This document shows positions 43,619 through 52,610 of a stretch of DNA of 64,000 nucleotides, one piece after another (within the stretch, counting starts at the first letter, position 1; every line of letters begins with the position of its first letter). The stretch is from Bremerella sp. JC817 (GTDB lineage Bacteria; Planctomycetota; Planctomycetia; Pirellulales; Pirellulaceae): NCBI RefSeq assembly GCF_040718835.1, contig NZ_JBFEFG010000268.1, forward strand, positions 1-64,000. Direction: 5' to 3'. The position numbers and the translations under genes were made by a program. The notes beneath the pieces were generated by a model. The model saw nothing but the letters and a program-made list of their open reading frames with translations. It did no database searches and was not told where the DNA came from.

Positions 43619-44874
43619 AGATCCTCATGACCGACGGGACAAGTGCGTCCGCGCGACAGACACTCTATGGGGTGCCAAAGGAGCACGCGATTGATGTTCT
43701 GGCCCCATCGGCATTGTGCCAATGTCGATTTTCAAGCAAGGTCGCCCGATGGCGAAGGTGTCCGAAGATAGGAACCGAGCCGGTCGAATACCTGCGAGAG
43801 CTGCTCGGTCTGGTTCGCGGCCACCAGTACGACCTTTTACTGCCGACCCATGAAGAGGTCTATCTGCTATCAAAATTTCGTGATTCCATCGCCCAGCATG
43901 TCCACTTGGCAGTTCCAGCCTTCGACGCGATGCAGAAGCTGATTGGAAAGATCGATTTCGCCGAGACGATGCATGCGTTGGGCCTGCCAACCCCAGCCTT
44001 TCAAGTGAGGCACCCTGACTCGCTGCTGAAGGGAGACCTTTCATTTCCGTTCTATTTGAAAGTGAACCTGGGTACCGCGGGACTTGGGGTCCGGCTCGTC
44101 CGAAACGCCGAAGATCTAACGAGTGCTCTCGCCGAGTTTCGCGACGCAAAGCTTCTGGAGAGTGAACCACTCCTTGTCCAGCAACCTGCCACGGGACAGA
44201 TGTGCGTCGGCCAGGCCGTTTATCAGGATGGCCAGTTGATGGGGGCTCATTCGGCCAAGGTGCTGATCGATTGTTCCGGAGGGGGGGCGATGCTGCGAGA
44301 AAGCGTTCACCATCCAGGCGTCATCGACGACTTGAAACGCTTAGGGAATTCACTTGGTCTCCATGGTGCGATTTTCGTCGAATACCTCTACGACGAAGCA
44401 ACACAAACACCTTCCTATATCGAATGCAATCCGCGGATCGGAGAATCGGTGAATGCCATTCTCAGCGGAGTCCCCCTGGTGAAGCTCTTCTGCGAGATAA
44501 GTGCCGGGCAAGTCGTCGATTCTTTACCGGTCGGCAAGGAGGGAGTTCGCAGCCACACCGGTTTCGTTCGATTGATGTGGATGGGTGCGGAAGGGGCAAC
44601 ACGACGAAGCATTCGTCAGGAACGAAGTGATATGCGGTCCCAGCGAGGACGCTACGATCATGCCCAGAACGAAACGACACGGCCAGATGAAGATCGATAC
44701 AGCGTATGGCCAGCAAGGTTTGTCGGGCTGAGGTTACAACTCCGTCCCGCCAGCGGAGCGGAAATGATCAAGTCGACCGTATTGAATTATTCACTGCCAT
44801 CTTCCGCGTGCCGCAAAATTGACGCGTTGCCGGCTGACTTCGCCAGGCAGATTTTAGAAGGCTCGGCCTCCTAA
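43615..44874 (+). CDS. ATP-grasp ligase
   Basis: The ATG at 43615 overlaps the PanE-like stop by four bases, so translation is coupled. The 419-residue protein shows ATP-grasp features: FPFYLKVNLGTAGLGVRLVR is the Gly-rich loop with the ATP-binding Lys, VEYLYDEATQTPSYIECNPR carries the Mg-binding Glu and Asn, followed by IGESVNAILSGVPLVKLFCE. The N-terminal part (DLLLPTHEEVYLLSKF) resembles carbamoyl-phosphate-synthase-like ATP-grasp proteins. Such enzymes form a C-N or C-S bond through an acyl phosphate. With GH3 it offers a second amide-forming activity in one locus. Substrates are unknown. Confidence 0.85.
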   Translation: MKILMTDGTSASARQTLYGVPKEHAIDVLAPSALCQCRFSSKVARWRRCPKIGTEPVEYLRELLGLVRGHQYDLLLPTHEEVYLLSKFRDSIAQHVHLAVPAFDAMQKLIGKIDFAETMHALGLPTPAFQVRHPDSLLKGDLSFPFYLKVNLGTAGLGVRLVRNAEDLTSALAEFRDAKLLESEPLLVQQPATGQMCVGQAVYQDGQLMGAHSAKVLIDCSGGGAMLRESVHHPGVIDDLKRLGNSLGLHGAIFVEYLYDEATQTPSYIECNPRIGESVNAILSGVPLVKLFCEISAGQVVDSLPVGKEGVRSHTGFVRLMWMGAEGATRRSIRQERSDMRSQRGRYDHAQNETTRPDEDRYSVWPARFVGLRLQLRPASGAEMIKSTVLNYSLPSSACRKIDALPADFARQILEGSAS

Positions 44875-44966
44875 AAAAAATAGTCGCCTCAATTTGTGGC
44901 GTCTGACTGAGATGCAGGGACGATCCCCTCGAGACCTGTTCTTTGTTGAACCAGCATTCCATCGCA

Positions 44967-45605
44967 TCATCGAGGCTTCCAGGCGGAAAGCTGGTGATGG
45001 TCTGCAAACGTCTCCGCAAGGGTATGCCAGGCCGAAGCAAACTGGCAGGCTGGGATGATAGCATGTTTACGTTTGTTCCAGGCAATCAGCGTGGCTTCGC
45101 GGTAGGCGAGACCTAAGCGAGATGCGACGTCGGTTTCGTACTGGGCGATCCATTCAATTATTCCCAGCGTCAGCCGGACCGATCGCTGACGATTGTCGGC
45201 GGTGTTGACCGGCGATGGGGGCAAGTCGGTATCGGACCAGGGAGGAGAATCTAACGTTGGCTGGCGAAGGTAACGAGGTGCAAAGGTGTTTCGCGAAATG
45301 AAAATCCCGCCTAACGAATTTTCCCCGTAGAACGCGCCGAATCCTCGCAGCACGACACATCGGCCCCCCGCCAGCGACAACTGGTAGACGCTGCTGGAGC
45401 AATCGGTTCGTTCTGGCGGCGGCTTGATCTGGCTAAAGCCGAATTCCCGTAGCCAGTTCCCCTCAGGACGCAGCACGTCGCGCCCCCAGCACCAACACTG
45501 CTGCTGAAACAGATCACTCGCACGACGCCGAATCGCTTCCGCCGCGTCCACAGTATCAATCTTCGCGGTTTGTTGCAGCAAAGCATGCTTTACGCGCTGG
45601 ATCAT
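44967..45605 (-). CDS. Hypothetical protein in CobW operon
   Basis: The start is ATG 45605 (GTG at 45614 is an alternative). The 212-residue protein is soluble and without a signal peptide. It contains AIRRRASDLFQQQCWCWGRD, LSLAGGRCVVLRGFGAFYGE and a C-terminal helical part rich in Trp and His (AWNKRKHAIIPACQFASAWH, TFADHHQLSAWK). A CWCWGRD motif and the late His cluster could bind metal, which would suit its position 78 bases downstream of the CobW gene. No family is recognised. It is probably the last gene of the operon. Confidence 0.6.
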   Translation of the reverse strand: MIQRVKHALLQQTAKIDTVDAAEAIRRRASDLFQQQCWCWGRDVLRPEGNWLREFGFSQIKPPPERTDCSSSVYQLSLAGGRCVVLRGFGAFYGENSLGGIFISRNTFAPRYLRQPTLDSPPWSDTDLPPSPVNTADNRQRSVRLTLGIIEWIAQYETDVASRLGLAYREATLIAWNKRKHAIIPACQFASAWHTLAETFADHHQLSAWKPR

Positions 45606-45683
45606 GCAGTTCACCTCGCATCGATTTTTAAGGATAGGGTGACTATCGTTACGTTGAATTCGTTGAAGGGCTGTGCTTTCAGA

Positions 45684-46943
45684 TCATGGGAGATCATTCG
45701 ACGCAATTTCCTCCGAATGCTCTTCCTCAACCCGGATCGCTGGCAGCGGATCTGGAAGGCGTTCCCACAATTCCGGACCGGCGGCGAATTCCAGATCGGT
45801 GAGCAGACATTCGTTCAGCCGCGATTCGACTTGAGTGCGATCGACATTGATCCCAATGAAGACCAGCTCCTGGCGGCGATCGCCATACTTGCCTTCGAAT
45901 TGGCTCATCAGCTGCGAGCGTACTTCAGGTTCTTCAGGCCAATACTCATCACTGGCGGCATCCCACCAGATTCCGGCTGGGTTCAACTGGATCGAGACAC
46001 CGGCCTGAGACCATTGATAGGCATAGTCGTTCCGAGTCGCGATCCAGGCAAAGCCTTTGCTGCGAAGGATCCCGGACAGGATGCCATCTTCGCGGTTGAC
46101 CATGTCCCAAAGCCGACCCGGATGGAACGGACGCCGCGAGCGGAAGACAAAATTGCCGATGTTGTACTCTTCGGTTTCGTGAGATTCTTCGCCACGCGGC
46201 ACGGCGAGCCAATCGGCATGCTGCTCGGCCTCGTGCAACTGAAAGAGGCCTGTCCCCAGGATCCGAGATAAAGGGAGCTTGCCGTACTCGGTCGTCACGA
46301 CCTGGGCGGTTGGATTGAGCCGGGCAACGATGGACTTGAGCAGGCTCAATTGATCGGCGTCGACGAGGTCGGCCTTGTTGATGAGTATCACATTCGCGAA
46401 TTCGACCTGGTCGACCAGCAAATCGACCACATTGCGAGTATCCTCTTCGCTCAGACCAATCTGACGATCGACCAGGTCGTCCCACGAACCGAAGTCGAGC
46501 AGGAAGTTCTTGGCATCGATCACGGTTACCATCGTGTCAAGCGAAGCGAAGTCGGACAGACTTTGGCCCTCGTCATCGATGAACGTGAACGTCTCGGCCA
46601 CCGGCAGAGGCTCGCTAATTCCGGTGCTTTCAATCAGCAAATAATCAAAACGGCCTTCTCGTGCCAGGCGGCTGACTTCGACCAGCAAGTCTTCCCGCAG
46701 CGTGCAGCAAATGCAGCCATTGGTCATTTCCACCAGTTGTTCCTCGGTCCGACTGAGCGCGGCACTGCCGTCGCGGACGATTGCGGCGTCGATGTTGATT
46801 TCACTCATGTCGTTCACAATCACGGCGACTCGCAAGCCTTCGCGGTTGGCGAGAATATGATTGAGTACGGTCGTCTTGCCTGCTCCCAGAAAGCCAGAGA
46901 GAACCGTCACAGGGAGTTGCGGTGAATTGTTTTGCGCGATCAT
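45684..46943 (-). CDS. CobW/COG0523-family GTPase metallochaperone
   Basis: This is a 419-residue G3E GTPase. [15 protein letters not shown] is the Walker A loop, [16 protein letters not shown] the C-x-C-C metal-binding motif, [15 protein letters not shown] the switch region and LINKADLVD the NKxD guanine motif. The C-terminal CobW domain runs from about residue 245 ([19 protein letters not shown]). Members of this family move zinc, cobalt or iron to target proteins. Many zinc-related members are controlled by Zur and are used when zinc is scarce. The dyads at 47586-47649 upstream of the operon agree with that, so a zinc chaperone is the best guess. Confidence 0.9.
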   Translation of the reverse strand: MIAQNNSPQLPVTVLSGFLGAGKTTVLNHILANREGLRVAVIVNDMSEINIDAAIVRDGSAALSRTEEQLVEMTNGCICCTLREDLLVEVSRLAREGRFDYLLIESTGISEPLPVAETFTFIDDEGQSLSDFASLDTMVTVIDAKNFLLDFGSWDDLVDRQIGLSEEDTRNVVDLLVDQVEFANVILINKADLVDADQLSLLKSIVARLNPTAQVVTTEYGKLPLSRILGTGLFQLHEAEQHADWLAVPRGEESHETEEYNIGNFVFRSRRPFHPGRLWDMVNREDGILSGILRSKGFAWIATRNDYAYQWSQAGVSIQLNPAGIWWDAASDEYWPEEPEVRSQLMSQFEGKYGDRRQELVFIGINVDRTQVESRLNECLLTDLEFAAGPELWERLPDPLPAIRVEEEHSEEIASNDLP

Positions 46944-47008
46944 GGATATCCTTGCCTGGCGATGATTCGTGATTGTTGGAACGGACGTTGGGGAGAAGGG
47001 AGGGGATT

Positions 47009-47530
47009 CTAATCCGGTTGGTGATTCGCGAGATCGAGCTGACGTGGGCCAACGCGATGACGCTGAAGTTCACGCTCGAGATTCTCTTGAATCAGCGCAC
47101 GCTTCGCGGGAAAGATGCGGCTTAGTTCCTCTGCCAGCGACAACAGTTGCGAGTTCGATAATTCACGGTCGATGGCGACCAGGCGAACTCCATAGCTGGA
47201 AAGCCGCTCGCGCCACAGGGAATCGTCCGGCACGTTATCTGAGGGCCGGTACAGATAGACAGACCCGTTCCGCAGAGCGACTGCCCGCTTGTTCAACACT
47301 CGATAGGAAGGCAACTTGCCAGTCGCCTCCCAAAGTTTGGCTTCGGTATCACTGAGCAGCGTTTCGAAGGTGATCCTGTCGCCGAGGAGCAACAAAGCAG
47401 GTTGTGCTAGTTCTGGCTGAAGGGCTCCGACTTTGGCATCCGATTCTGGAACGAGTTGCGTTTCGGCGATGGCAATCCGGCTGCAAGTTACCAGGCAGGC
47501 AAGCAGAAAGATGAAGCGAAGTCCGATCAT
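47009..47530 (-). CDS. Small exported protein, first gene of CobW operon
   Basis: The product is 173 residues with a signal peptide ([20 protein letters not shown], cleavage near AIAE). A perfect ribosome-binding site, AAAGGAGGTAACGAC, precedes the ATG. The mature part contains [37 protein letters not shown] and [20 protein letters not shown]. No metal motif is obvious and the family is unknown. It lies 65 bases upstream of the CobW gene on the same strand and directly downstream of the paired dyads. A periplasmic role in metal stress is inferred only from that. Confidence 0.65.
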   Translation of the reverse strand: MIGLRFIFLLACLVTCSRIAIAETQLVPESDAKVGALQPELAQPALLLLGDRITFETLLSDTEAKLWEATGKLPSYRVLNKRAVALRNGSVYLYRPSDNVPDDSLWRERLSSYGVRLVAIDRELSNSQLLSLAEELSRIFPAKRALIQENLERELQRHRVGPRQLDLANHQPD

Positions 47531-47585
47531 GTCGTTACCTCCTTTGCCGGAAGAAAATAGCTCTCACTGGTGCGTATGCTTCGGA

Positions 47586-47649
47586 CATGCAAGTGTATTG
47601 CATGTAGTCCGTGGTTGTAGATTCTATGCATATGCAAGAGGGTTGCAAG
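47586..47649. promoter_or_regulatory. Tandem 19-bp dyads, candidate Zur-type operators
   Basis: Two sites share one pattern: CATGCAA-GTGTA-TTGCATG at 47586-47604 (seven-base arms, perfect) and TATGCAA-GAGGG-TTGCAAG at 47631-47649 (TGCAA/TTGCA arms). Both have a five-base spacer, and their starts are 45 bases apart. They lie 56-119 bases upstream of the start codon that opens the CobW operon. Fur-family operators have this kind of AT-rich dyad, and a CobW metallochaperone is a classic Zur target. The assignment to Zur is inference; no zur gene is in the window. Confidence 0.55.
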
Positions 47650-47996
47650 TGGCGAAGTGACGCAAACGTCTGAAATTCAAGACGTGACTTAATTGGGCAT
47701 CCTGGAAGGGCACGTTTGGCTTGGCTTTCATCGGGACGCCGTATGCGGTTGCCAAGCAGCCGAGAGAAGGGGCCAGAGGGAAGACTCTAGCCCATTAACA
47801 GCAGAGAAAACGCCAATTACAAAGACGTTTAGACCCTAATGGGTGGTAGAGGAGATGGTCGCCGACTGCTTGAAGGAAGGCTGACGACCGTAAATTCTGC
47901 CTGTTACACGCAAGCCAGCAATTGGTTCACGTATTTCCAGTTGACGACGATCTATCACGCATCGACTGGCGGTTGACTGCGCCGTAATCGCACCGC
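47650..47996. other. Intergenic region between CobW operon and MFS gene
   Basis: About 350 bases. There is no supported coding frame, no clear hairpin with a U-run, and no known repeat. It separates the operator region from the 3' end of the minus-strand MFS gene. Confidence 0.5.
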
Positions 47997-49349
47997 TTAA
48001 GATGCGGTGTTGGGAAGCATCGCTTCGTCAGGATTTTCCGACGAGGCTTCAGGAGCGTGTGGATCTTCGAGTTTTTCGCTCACTTCTTTCGGATTGATTG
48101 CCAAGACAATCGCGACGAGAACAATCTGCAGAATCGCGAGGAAGATGTGAAGCTCGCTTATGTTGAAGGCCCACTCCATCGTGCCAGAGAACCGGGCACC
48201 CAAACCGTTCGAAACGTTTAACAAGGCCATAAACGCGGTGAACTGCGTCGCCGCGATCGGTCGCCAGCAGATTCCCATGAACAAGGCAAACATGGAAACT
48301 TGCAGGAACGCGGCGAGGGTCGATTCGACGAGAAAGAGAATGGTCACCACGGTTGAATTTGACCAGTATGCTTCCGTCATCGGATAGGCAAGCCAGCAAG
48401 TCGAGAGGGCGACGAGACTAAAGATAACCGTTCGCTTGGTGCCGAGAGCCGAAGCAAGGATCCCGCCGAGTACCGACCCTCCCAGGCCAAACCAGACAGC
48501 CAGTTGCCCTTCCAGGAAAAGCCAGTCACTGCTGGTCCATCCCAGTTCACGCTGCAGATAAACAGGCCAGATAATCAGGTGCGAGTTGATCGTAATCAAC
48601 GAAAGAACCGCGAGAGACGCGCCGAGGATCGTCGAGTGAAGCGAGAAGGCTCGAAACAGCATCTGGAACAGCGCCCGAAGCGAGGCTGGGTGCTCCATTT
48701 CCTCGGAACGCGAGTGATGGTCGCGCGCTTTCTTGCTCGGCCAGAGTAAATCGCCAGGACGCTCTCTGAGGCAAAGTGGCACCGCCGCGATCAACAGCAA
48801 GATGGCAATTTGAACGGAGACCGCACTGGGGAACCCATAGGCCAGGATAATCTGTCCGAGGATGGCACCACCGATGAACGTTCCGCCGTAGCTCGAGGCG
48901 AACATGAAACCATTCGCGACGCCCCGTTCTTTCGCTGACAACATATCGACGGCAAGTGCATCAACCGACACGTCTTGTAGCGAGGCGAAGACGTTGACCA
49001 GCAACACCATCACGGCAATGATACCGACGCTGGTTGTCAGTTCAGGGATAAACGCCATTGCGCCGAGAGTCAACGTCATCAGGAACTGAGCAGCCAGGAT
49101 CCATGGGCGACGTCGCCCCATCGGCAAATAGCCGAAGCGGTCGATGAATGGCCCCCAGATCCATTTCAAGGCCCACGGCCAACTCACCATGGCAACCACC
49201 GTTCCGATCGCCTCGGTCGAGACTTGCTCGCTGATCAGATAGGTTTTGAGGGCAATGCGAACGAAGCCATCGGGGATTCCCTGGGCGGCGTACAGAATGC
49301 AAAGAGTCGACAGACGCAGAGCAGGATTGTCGCTGAGATACGGCTTCAA
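47997..49349 (-). CDS. MFS permease, AmpG-like
   Basis: The start is a TTG at 49349 with GAGGAAAC upstream; no in-frame ATG fits before the first membrane helix. The 450-residue protein has about 12 hydrophobic segments. It opens with LSTLCILYAAQGIPDGFVRI and has WALKWIWGPFIDRF and MGRRRPWILAAQ, the pattern of AmpG-type muropeptide permeases (the loop after helix 2 reads D-R-F-x5-GRRR-x-W). LQDVSVDALAVDMLSAKERG also matches this family and its acetyl-CoA transporter relatives. The likely substrate is a muropeptide or another glycan degradation product. The C-terminal tail is acidic and cytoplasmic. Confidence 0.82.
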   Translation of the reverse strand: MKPYLSDNPALRLSTLCILYAAQGIPDGFVRIALKTYLISEQVSTEAIGTVVAMVSWPWALKWIWGPFIDRFGYLPMGRRRPWILAAQFLMTLTLGAMAFIPELTTSVGIIAVMVLLVNVFASLQDVSVDALAVDMLSAKERGVANGFMFASSYGGTFIGGAILGQIILAYGFPSAVSVQIAILLLIAAVPLCLRERPGDLLWPSKKARDHHSRSEEMEHPASLRALFQMLFRAFSLHSTILGASLAVLSLITINSHLIIWPVYLQRELGWTSSDWLFLEGQLAVWFGLGGSVLGGILASALGTKRTVIFSLVALSTCWLAYPMTEAYWSNSTVVTILFLVESTLAAFLQVSMFALFMGICWRPIAATQFTAFMALLNVSNGLGARFSGTMEWAFNISELHIFLAILQIVLVAIVLAINPKEVSEKLEDPHAPEASSENPDEAMLPNTAS

Positions 49350-49502
49350 AAGTTTCCTCGGCTCGCTTTCAAAGGCAGGGAACTTGCGGACAGATCCACA
49401 AATGTTAGTATTTGCGCAGAGGGGAATGACAGTGGATTATTTGCAGGGATATGGCAGATATTTCCAAAAGTCGGCTACGCCCCAGCGATCGCCAGACAAA
49501 CG

Positions 49503-50435
49503 CTATTCTGTCGCCTCGTCTTCCTGCTTTTGATCGCTGCCGCGGATCTTGTTGTTGGATTGAATCAATCTTTCGGGCCAGCGGAAGGTAGGGGCCTGAC
49601 TCGGATCGTAACCTTGCATGTGCCCATGCAGCCGCGTGGTCGGCTTGGTGTAGGTGAGCTTCGTATCACCAAAGACTTCCTGGCAGATCGCGGCGAGACC
49701 AGGGTCGTACTCCTTCAACTCTTCTCGCGTGTTGACATGATTATGGGAACTGTCTGGTTCGCGATTGTTATCGAACCAAGACTGCACGCCCTCGGCGAAG
49801 TACTCGCGGTGGTCGACCGAAGCATACTTGTCTTTCCAAAGCCCTGCTTCCATCGCCTTGTCGTACGTCTCCTTCAGCCGATGGTCGAAGGTGGGATCGA
49901 TCCGGACGAGCCCACGCTGGTGGATATTGTGAGCGAATTCGTGAATCAGAATGTTTTCGGTCGAGTAAGGATCGCCCTCATAACCGAGCAGGTTTTCTTC
50001 CCCGCAGCTGCAGAATGGATCGTCGGTTAGCGTGCCGCCGGTACCGCGGGCCCGGGCATCCCAATACTCTTTCGGTTTGAAGTGCGAAAACTCCGGCAAG
50101 TCGGTCGTAAATTCGTCGTAAGCCAGAATCAACATCCGTGAACCACTTGCCGTCATCGCGCGTTTTAGATCGGGGCGATTTGCCAGAAGCTGATCGATCA
50201 GATAGGCCGCTTCCTTCAGCGCATAGTCGTTGACCGTCGCCGAGGCCAAAACGGCGTAGCCATTGGCGTCGACATACTTGGCGTAAAACTGCGATTTATT
50301 CCACTGCTCGGGAACCGGCTGGATTGGGTACAGTTCATCGGCTTGGAGGGTGGGCGAAATCGTCAGAAGCAACGTCAGGCAAGCGACATTCCGAAGAGCC
50401 GTCCGTAACGAAGTATTCCAGAAGTTGTTAAACAT
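49503..50435 (-). CDS. Exported HExxH metallopeptidase-like protein
   Basis: The 310-residue protein has a signal peptide (LRNVACLTLLLTISPTLQAD). Near residues 162-175 it reads TENILIHEFAHNIHQRG, an HExxH zinc motif. About 55 residues later HREYFAEGVQSWFD supplies a Glu in the place of the third ligand in gluzincins of the anthrax lethal factor/Pro-Pro endopeptidase type. The CSCGEENLLGY segment before the motif may form a disulfide. Peptidase activity is likely but unproved. It should act in the periplasm or outside the cell. The gene is single. Confidence 0.68.
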   Translation of the reverse strand: MFNNFWNTSLRTALRNVACLTLLLTISPTLQADELYPIQPVPEQWNKSQFYAKYVDANGYAVLASATVNDYALKEAAYLIDQLLANRPDLKRAMTASGSRMLILAYDEFTTDLPEFSHFKPKEYWDARARGTGGTLTDDPFCSCGEENLLGYEGDPYSTENILIHEFAHNIHQRGLVRIDPTFDHRLKETYDKAMEAGLWKDKYASVDHREYFAEGVQSWFDNNREPDSSHNHVNTREELKEYDPGLAAICQEVFGDTKLTYTKPTTRLHGHMQGYDPSQAPTFRWPERLIQSNNKIRGSDQKQEDEATE

Positions 50436-51020
50436 ACGTTCGCACTAATCGCGGAGTTTATAGAAGATACCAGTCCGTCGATTATCGACCTTGTCGCGCG
50501 AGAATGCCAGTTGTTTTTCGACGGCAGTGATGAATCATTTTCGCTCAGTACCGTGGTGGTGGGTTACTGTGAAATGCTGCGAAATTGCGAAACTGGTCCT
50601 TGGTCGCCCTCGTGGCCGAAGGTCACATCATGATCCCGTGGCAGAACGCAATGCGATTCCCATTCAAAGCGGCATGCAAGTTGGTGTTGAGTGGGAGACA
50701 GGTTTTCACCGAATCAGCATTTCGGGAAGGTGATAAATGGCCATCCTAATTCAGCCGAGAGTATCGACGCATTCTCAGTGCGCCACACCGCCTGGTTATT
50801 GACGCCCTGATGTCGTCCTCTTGATTCGCGATAGGGGCACATGAGGAAAAAACTCTCAATCGAAATTGGAGTGTTAATCGTGGTTGCTCGTGCGTTGAAA
50901 GCGACACGCAACGATTCGCCCGATTTCGCGGGGCAAAGGGCTTGTGAGTGCATGCGATTGGTTTCTGCGGCATCTACAATGAGGGCACCCCTATAAAATC
51001 CCTTCGCGAGATTCTCCGTC
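50436..51020. other. Intergenic region upstream of the sulfatase
   Basis: About 585 bases. Short frames on both strands overlap each other and none has a recognisable domain. It must include the divergent promoters of the HExxH gene and the sulfatase. No terminator or repeat is seen. Confidence 0.5.
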
Positions 51021-52517
51021 ATGTTGGTTCGTGCTCTTGCTGCGGTTGGTATGGTCATCGGTTCGTTTGTCGCCATCGGTCTGGCTGACGAACAAGTCGA
51101 TCCGAAGCCTGCCGATCCGTCCCCTAACATCGTTGTTATTTTGGCGGACGATCTGGGATGGAACTCGGTCGGATATCACAATCCCGAGTTTATTACACCG
51201 AACATCGATTCGATCGCCGCCGACGGGATTACATTGAATCGGTTTTACGTGGCGCCGATGTGTTCGCCGACGCGGGCCGGGCTGATGACCGGACGGTATC
51301 CGATTCGATTTGGCTGTGCCCGGGCGGTGATTCCGCCGTATCGCGACTTCGGTCTACCTGTTTCGGAAGTCACCCTGCCAGAGATGCTGGCGGAACGTGG
51401 CTATGAAAATCGAGGCATCTTCGGCAAGTGGCATCTGGGACATCGCCGGGCAAAATGGCATCCACTGGCACAAGGCTTTACGCACTTTCACGGTCACTAC
51501 AACGGCGCGATCGATTACTTCGAGCTGTCGCGCGATGGTGTCCGTGACTGGCATGTTGATTACGAATCTTCCGACCAGCAAGGTTACGCGACCGACCTGA
51601 TCGCCGATGCCGCGGCTGACTGGATTGTCGAGTCTGCCAAAACGGATGCACCCTACTTCTGCTATATCCCGTTTAACGCTCCCCATTCTCCCTATCAAGC
51701 ACCGGACGACGCGATCGAGCGGTACGGTAACCTTCCCGACGTCCAGGGACGCAATGAAAAACATCGTGAGATCTACAAGGCGATGATCGGCCGCACGGAC
51801 GAAGGCATCGGCCGAATTCTGAAGGCGATCGAATCGACCGGTGAAGCCGACAACACCATCGTGTGGTTCTTCAGCGACAACGGCGGCGTCGGCAACTTGC
51901 GGGATATCAACAAACCGCTAAAGGGCTCGAAGCTGACTGTCTTCGAGGGGGGAACTCGTGTGCCTGCTTGCGTTCGCTGGCCAGCAAAGATCAAGGCTGG
52001 GCAGTTGAGCGATGTTGTTTGTGGCTATATCGATCTGCTCCCCACGCTGGTCGGCACGGCTGGCGGCAAAAGTCAGACCCTGACCGACAAGCCACTCGAC
52101 GGCATCGATCTGACGTCGATTCTTGTCAAGCCTGAAACGGAAACGAGTAACCGAGCCTGGTTTTCGTACCATGGTCAATCAGGACCAGAGGCTGAACATC
52201 TTGCCGTTATCCAGGAGGGATGGAAGCTGATCGTCAACGGACCGCGGCTAACCGATGTAAAGCAGTTGAAGGATGGTTCGCACAAGGTTCGACTGTTTCA
52301 TCTGCAAGAAGATCTCAACGAGACAACCAACCTGGCAAACGACAAACCGAAGAAGGTGAATCAACTTGCACGGCAACTGATCACGCACCGGGCACTACAG
52401 CCAGCGGACGCGGTACCTCCGTACGGGGTTGGCAGTGCAGGCTTCGTACCGCCACCGCTTTGGCAGCTTGATCCGGCCAATCCTGACGAACTGGTAGGTG
52501 GCTATCCGGCAAAATAG
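51021..52517 (+). CDS. Arylsulfatase, FGly-dependent
   Basis: The 498-residue protein has a short signal peptide (MLVRALAAVGMVIGSFVAIG). NIVVILADDLGWNSVGYHN supplies metal-binding Asp residues. MCSPTRAGLMTGRYPIRFG is the sulfatase signature, with Cys in C-x-P-x-R for conversion to formylglycine. GIFGKWHLGH carries the Lys/His pair, and NTIVWFFSDNGGVGNLRD the late Asp-Asn metal ligands. It should cut sulfate esters, probably from algal polysaccharides, in the periplasm. Length and motif order are complete. Planctomycetes have many paralogues, so the substrate cannot be named. The formylglycine-generating enzyme is not in the window. Confidence 0.92.
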   Translation: MLVRALAAVGMVIGSFVAIGLADEQVDPKPADPSPNIVVILADDLGWNSVGYHNPEFITPNIDSIAADGITLNRFYVAPMCSPTRAGLMTGRYPIRFGCARAVIPPYRDFGLPVSEVTLPEMLAERGYENRGIFGKWHLGHRRAKWHPLAQGFTHFHGHYNGAIDYFELSRDGVRDWHVDYESSDQQGYATDLIADAAADWIVESAKTDAPYFCYIPFNAPHSPYQAPDDAIERYGNLPDVQGRNEKHREIYKAMIGRTDEGIGRILKAIESTGEADNTIVWFFSDNGGVGNLRDINKPLKGSKLTVFEGGTRVPACVRWPAKIKAGQLSDVVCGYIDLLPTLVGTAGGKSQTLTDKPLDGIDLTSILVKPETETSNRAWFSYHGQSGPEAEHLAVIQEGWKLIVNGPRLTDVKQLKDGSHKVRLFHLQEDLNETTNLANDKPKKVNQLARQLITHRALQPADAVPPYGVGSAGFVPPPLWQLDPANPDELVGGYPAK

Positions 52518-52610
52518 ATCCCGTCATCCTTGGCTGCTTGCAATCGCCACTCGCTTGAGGTTACCGTGAACCGATCGGAAGTGATTGGACTGGCAGGCAG
52601 GATGGTAATC

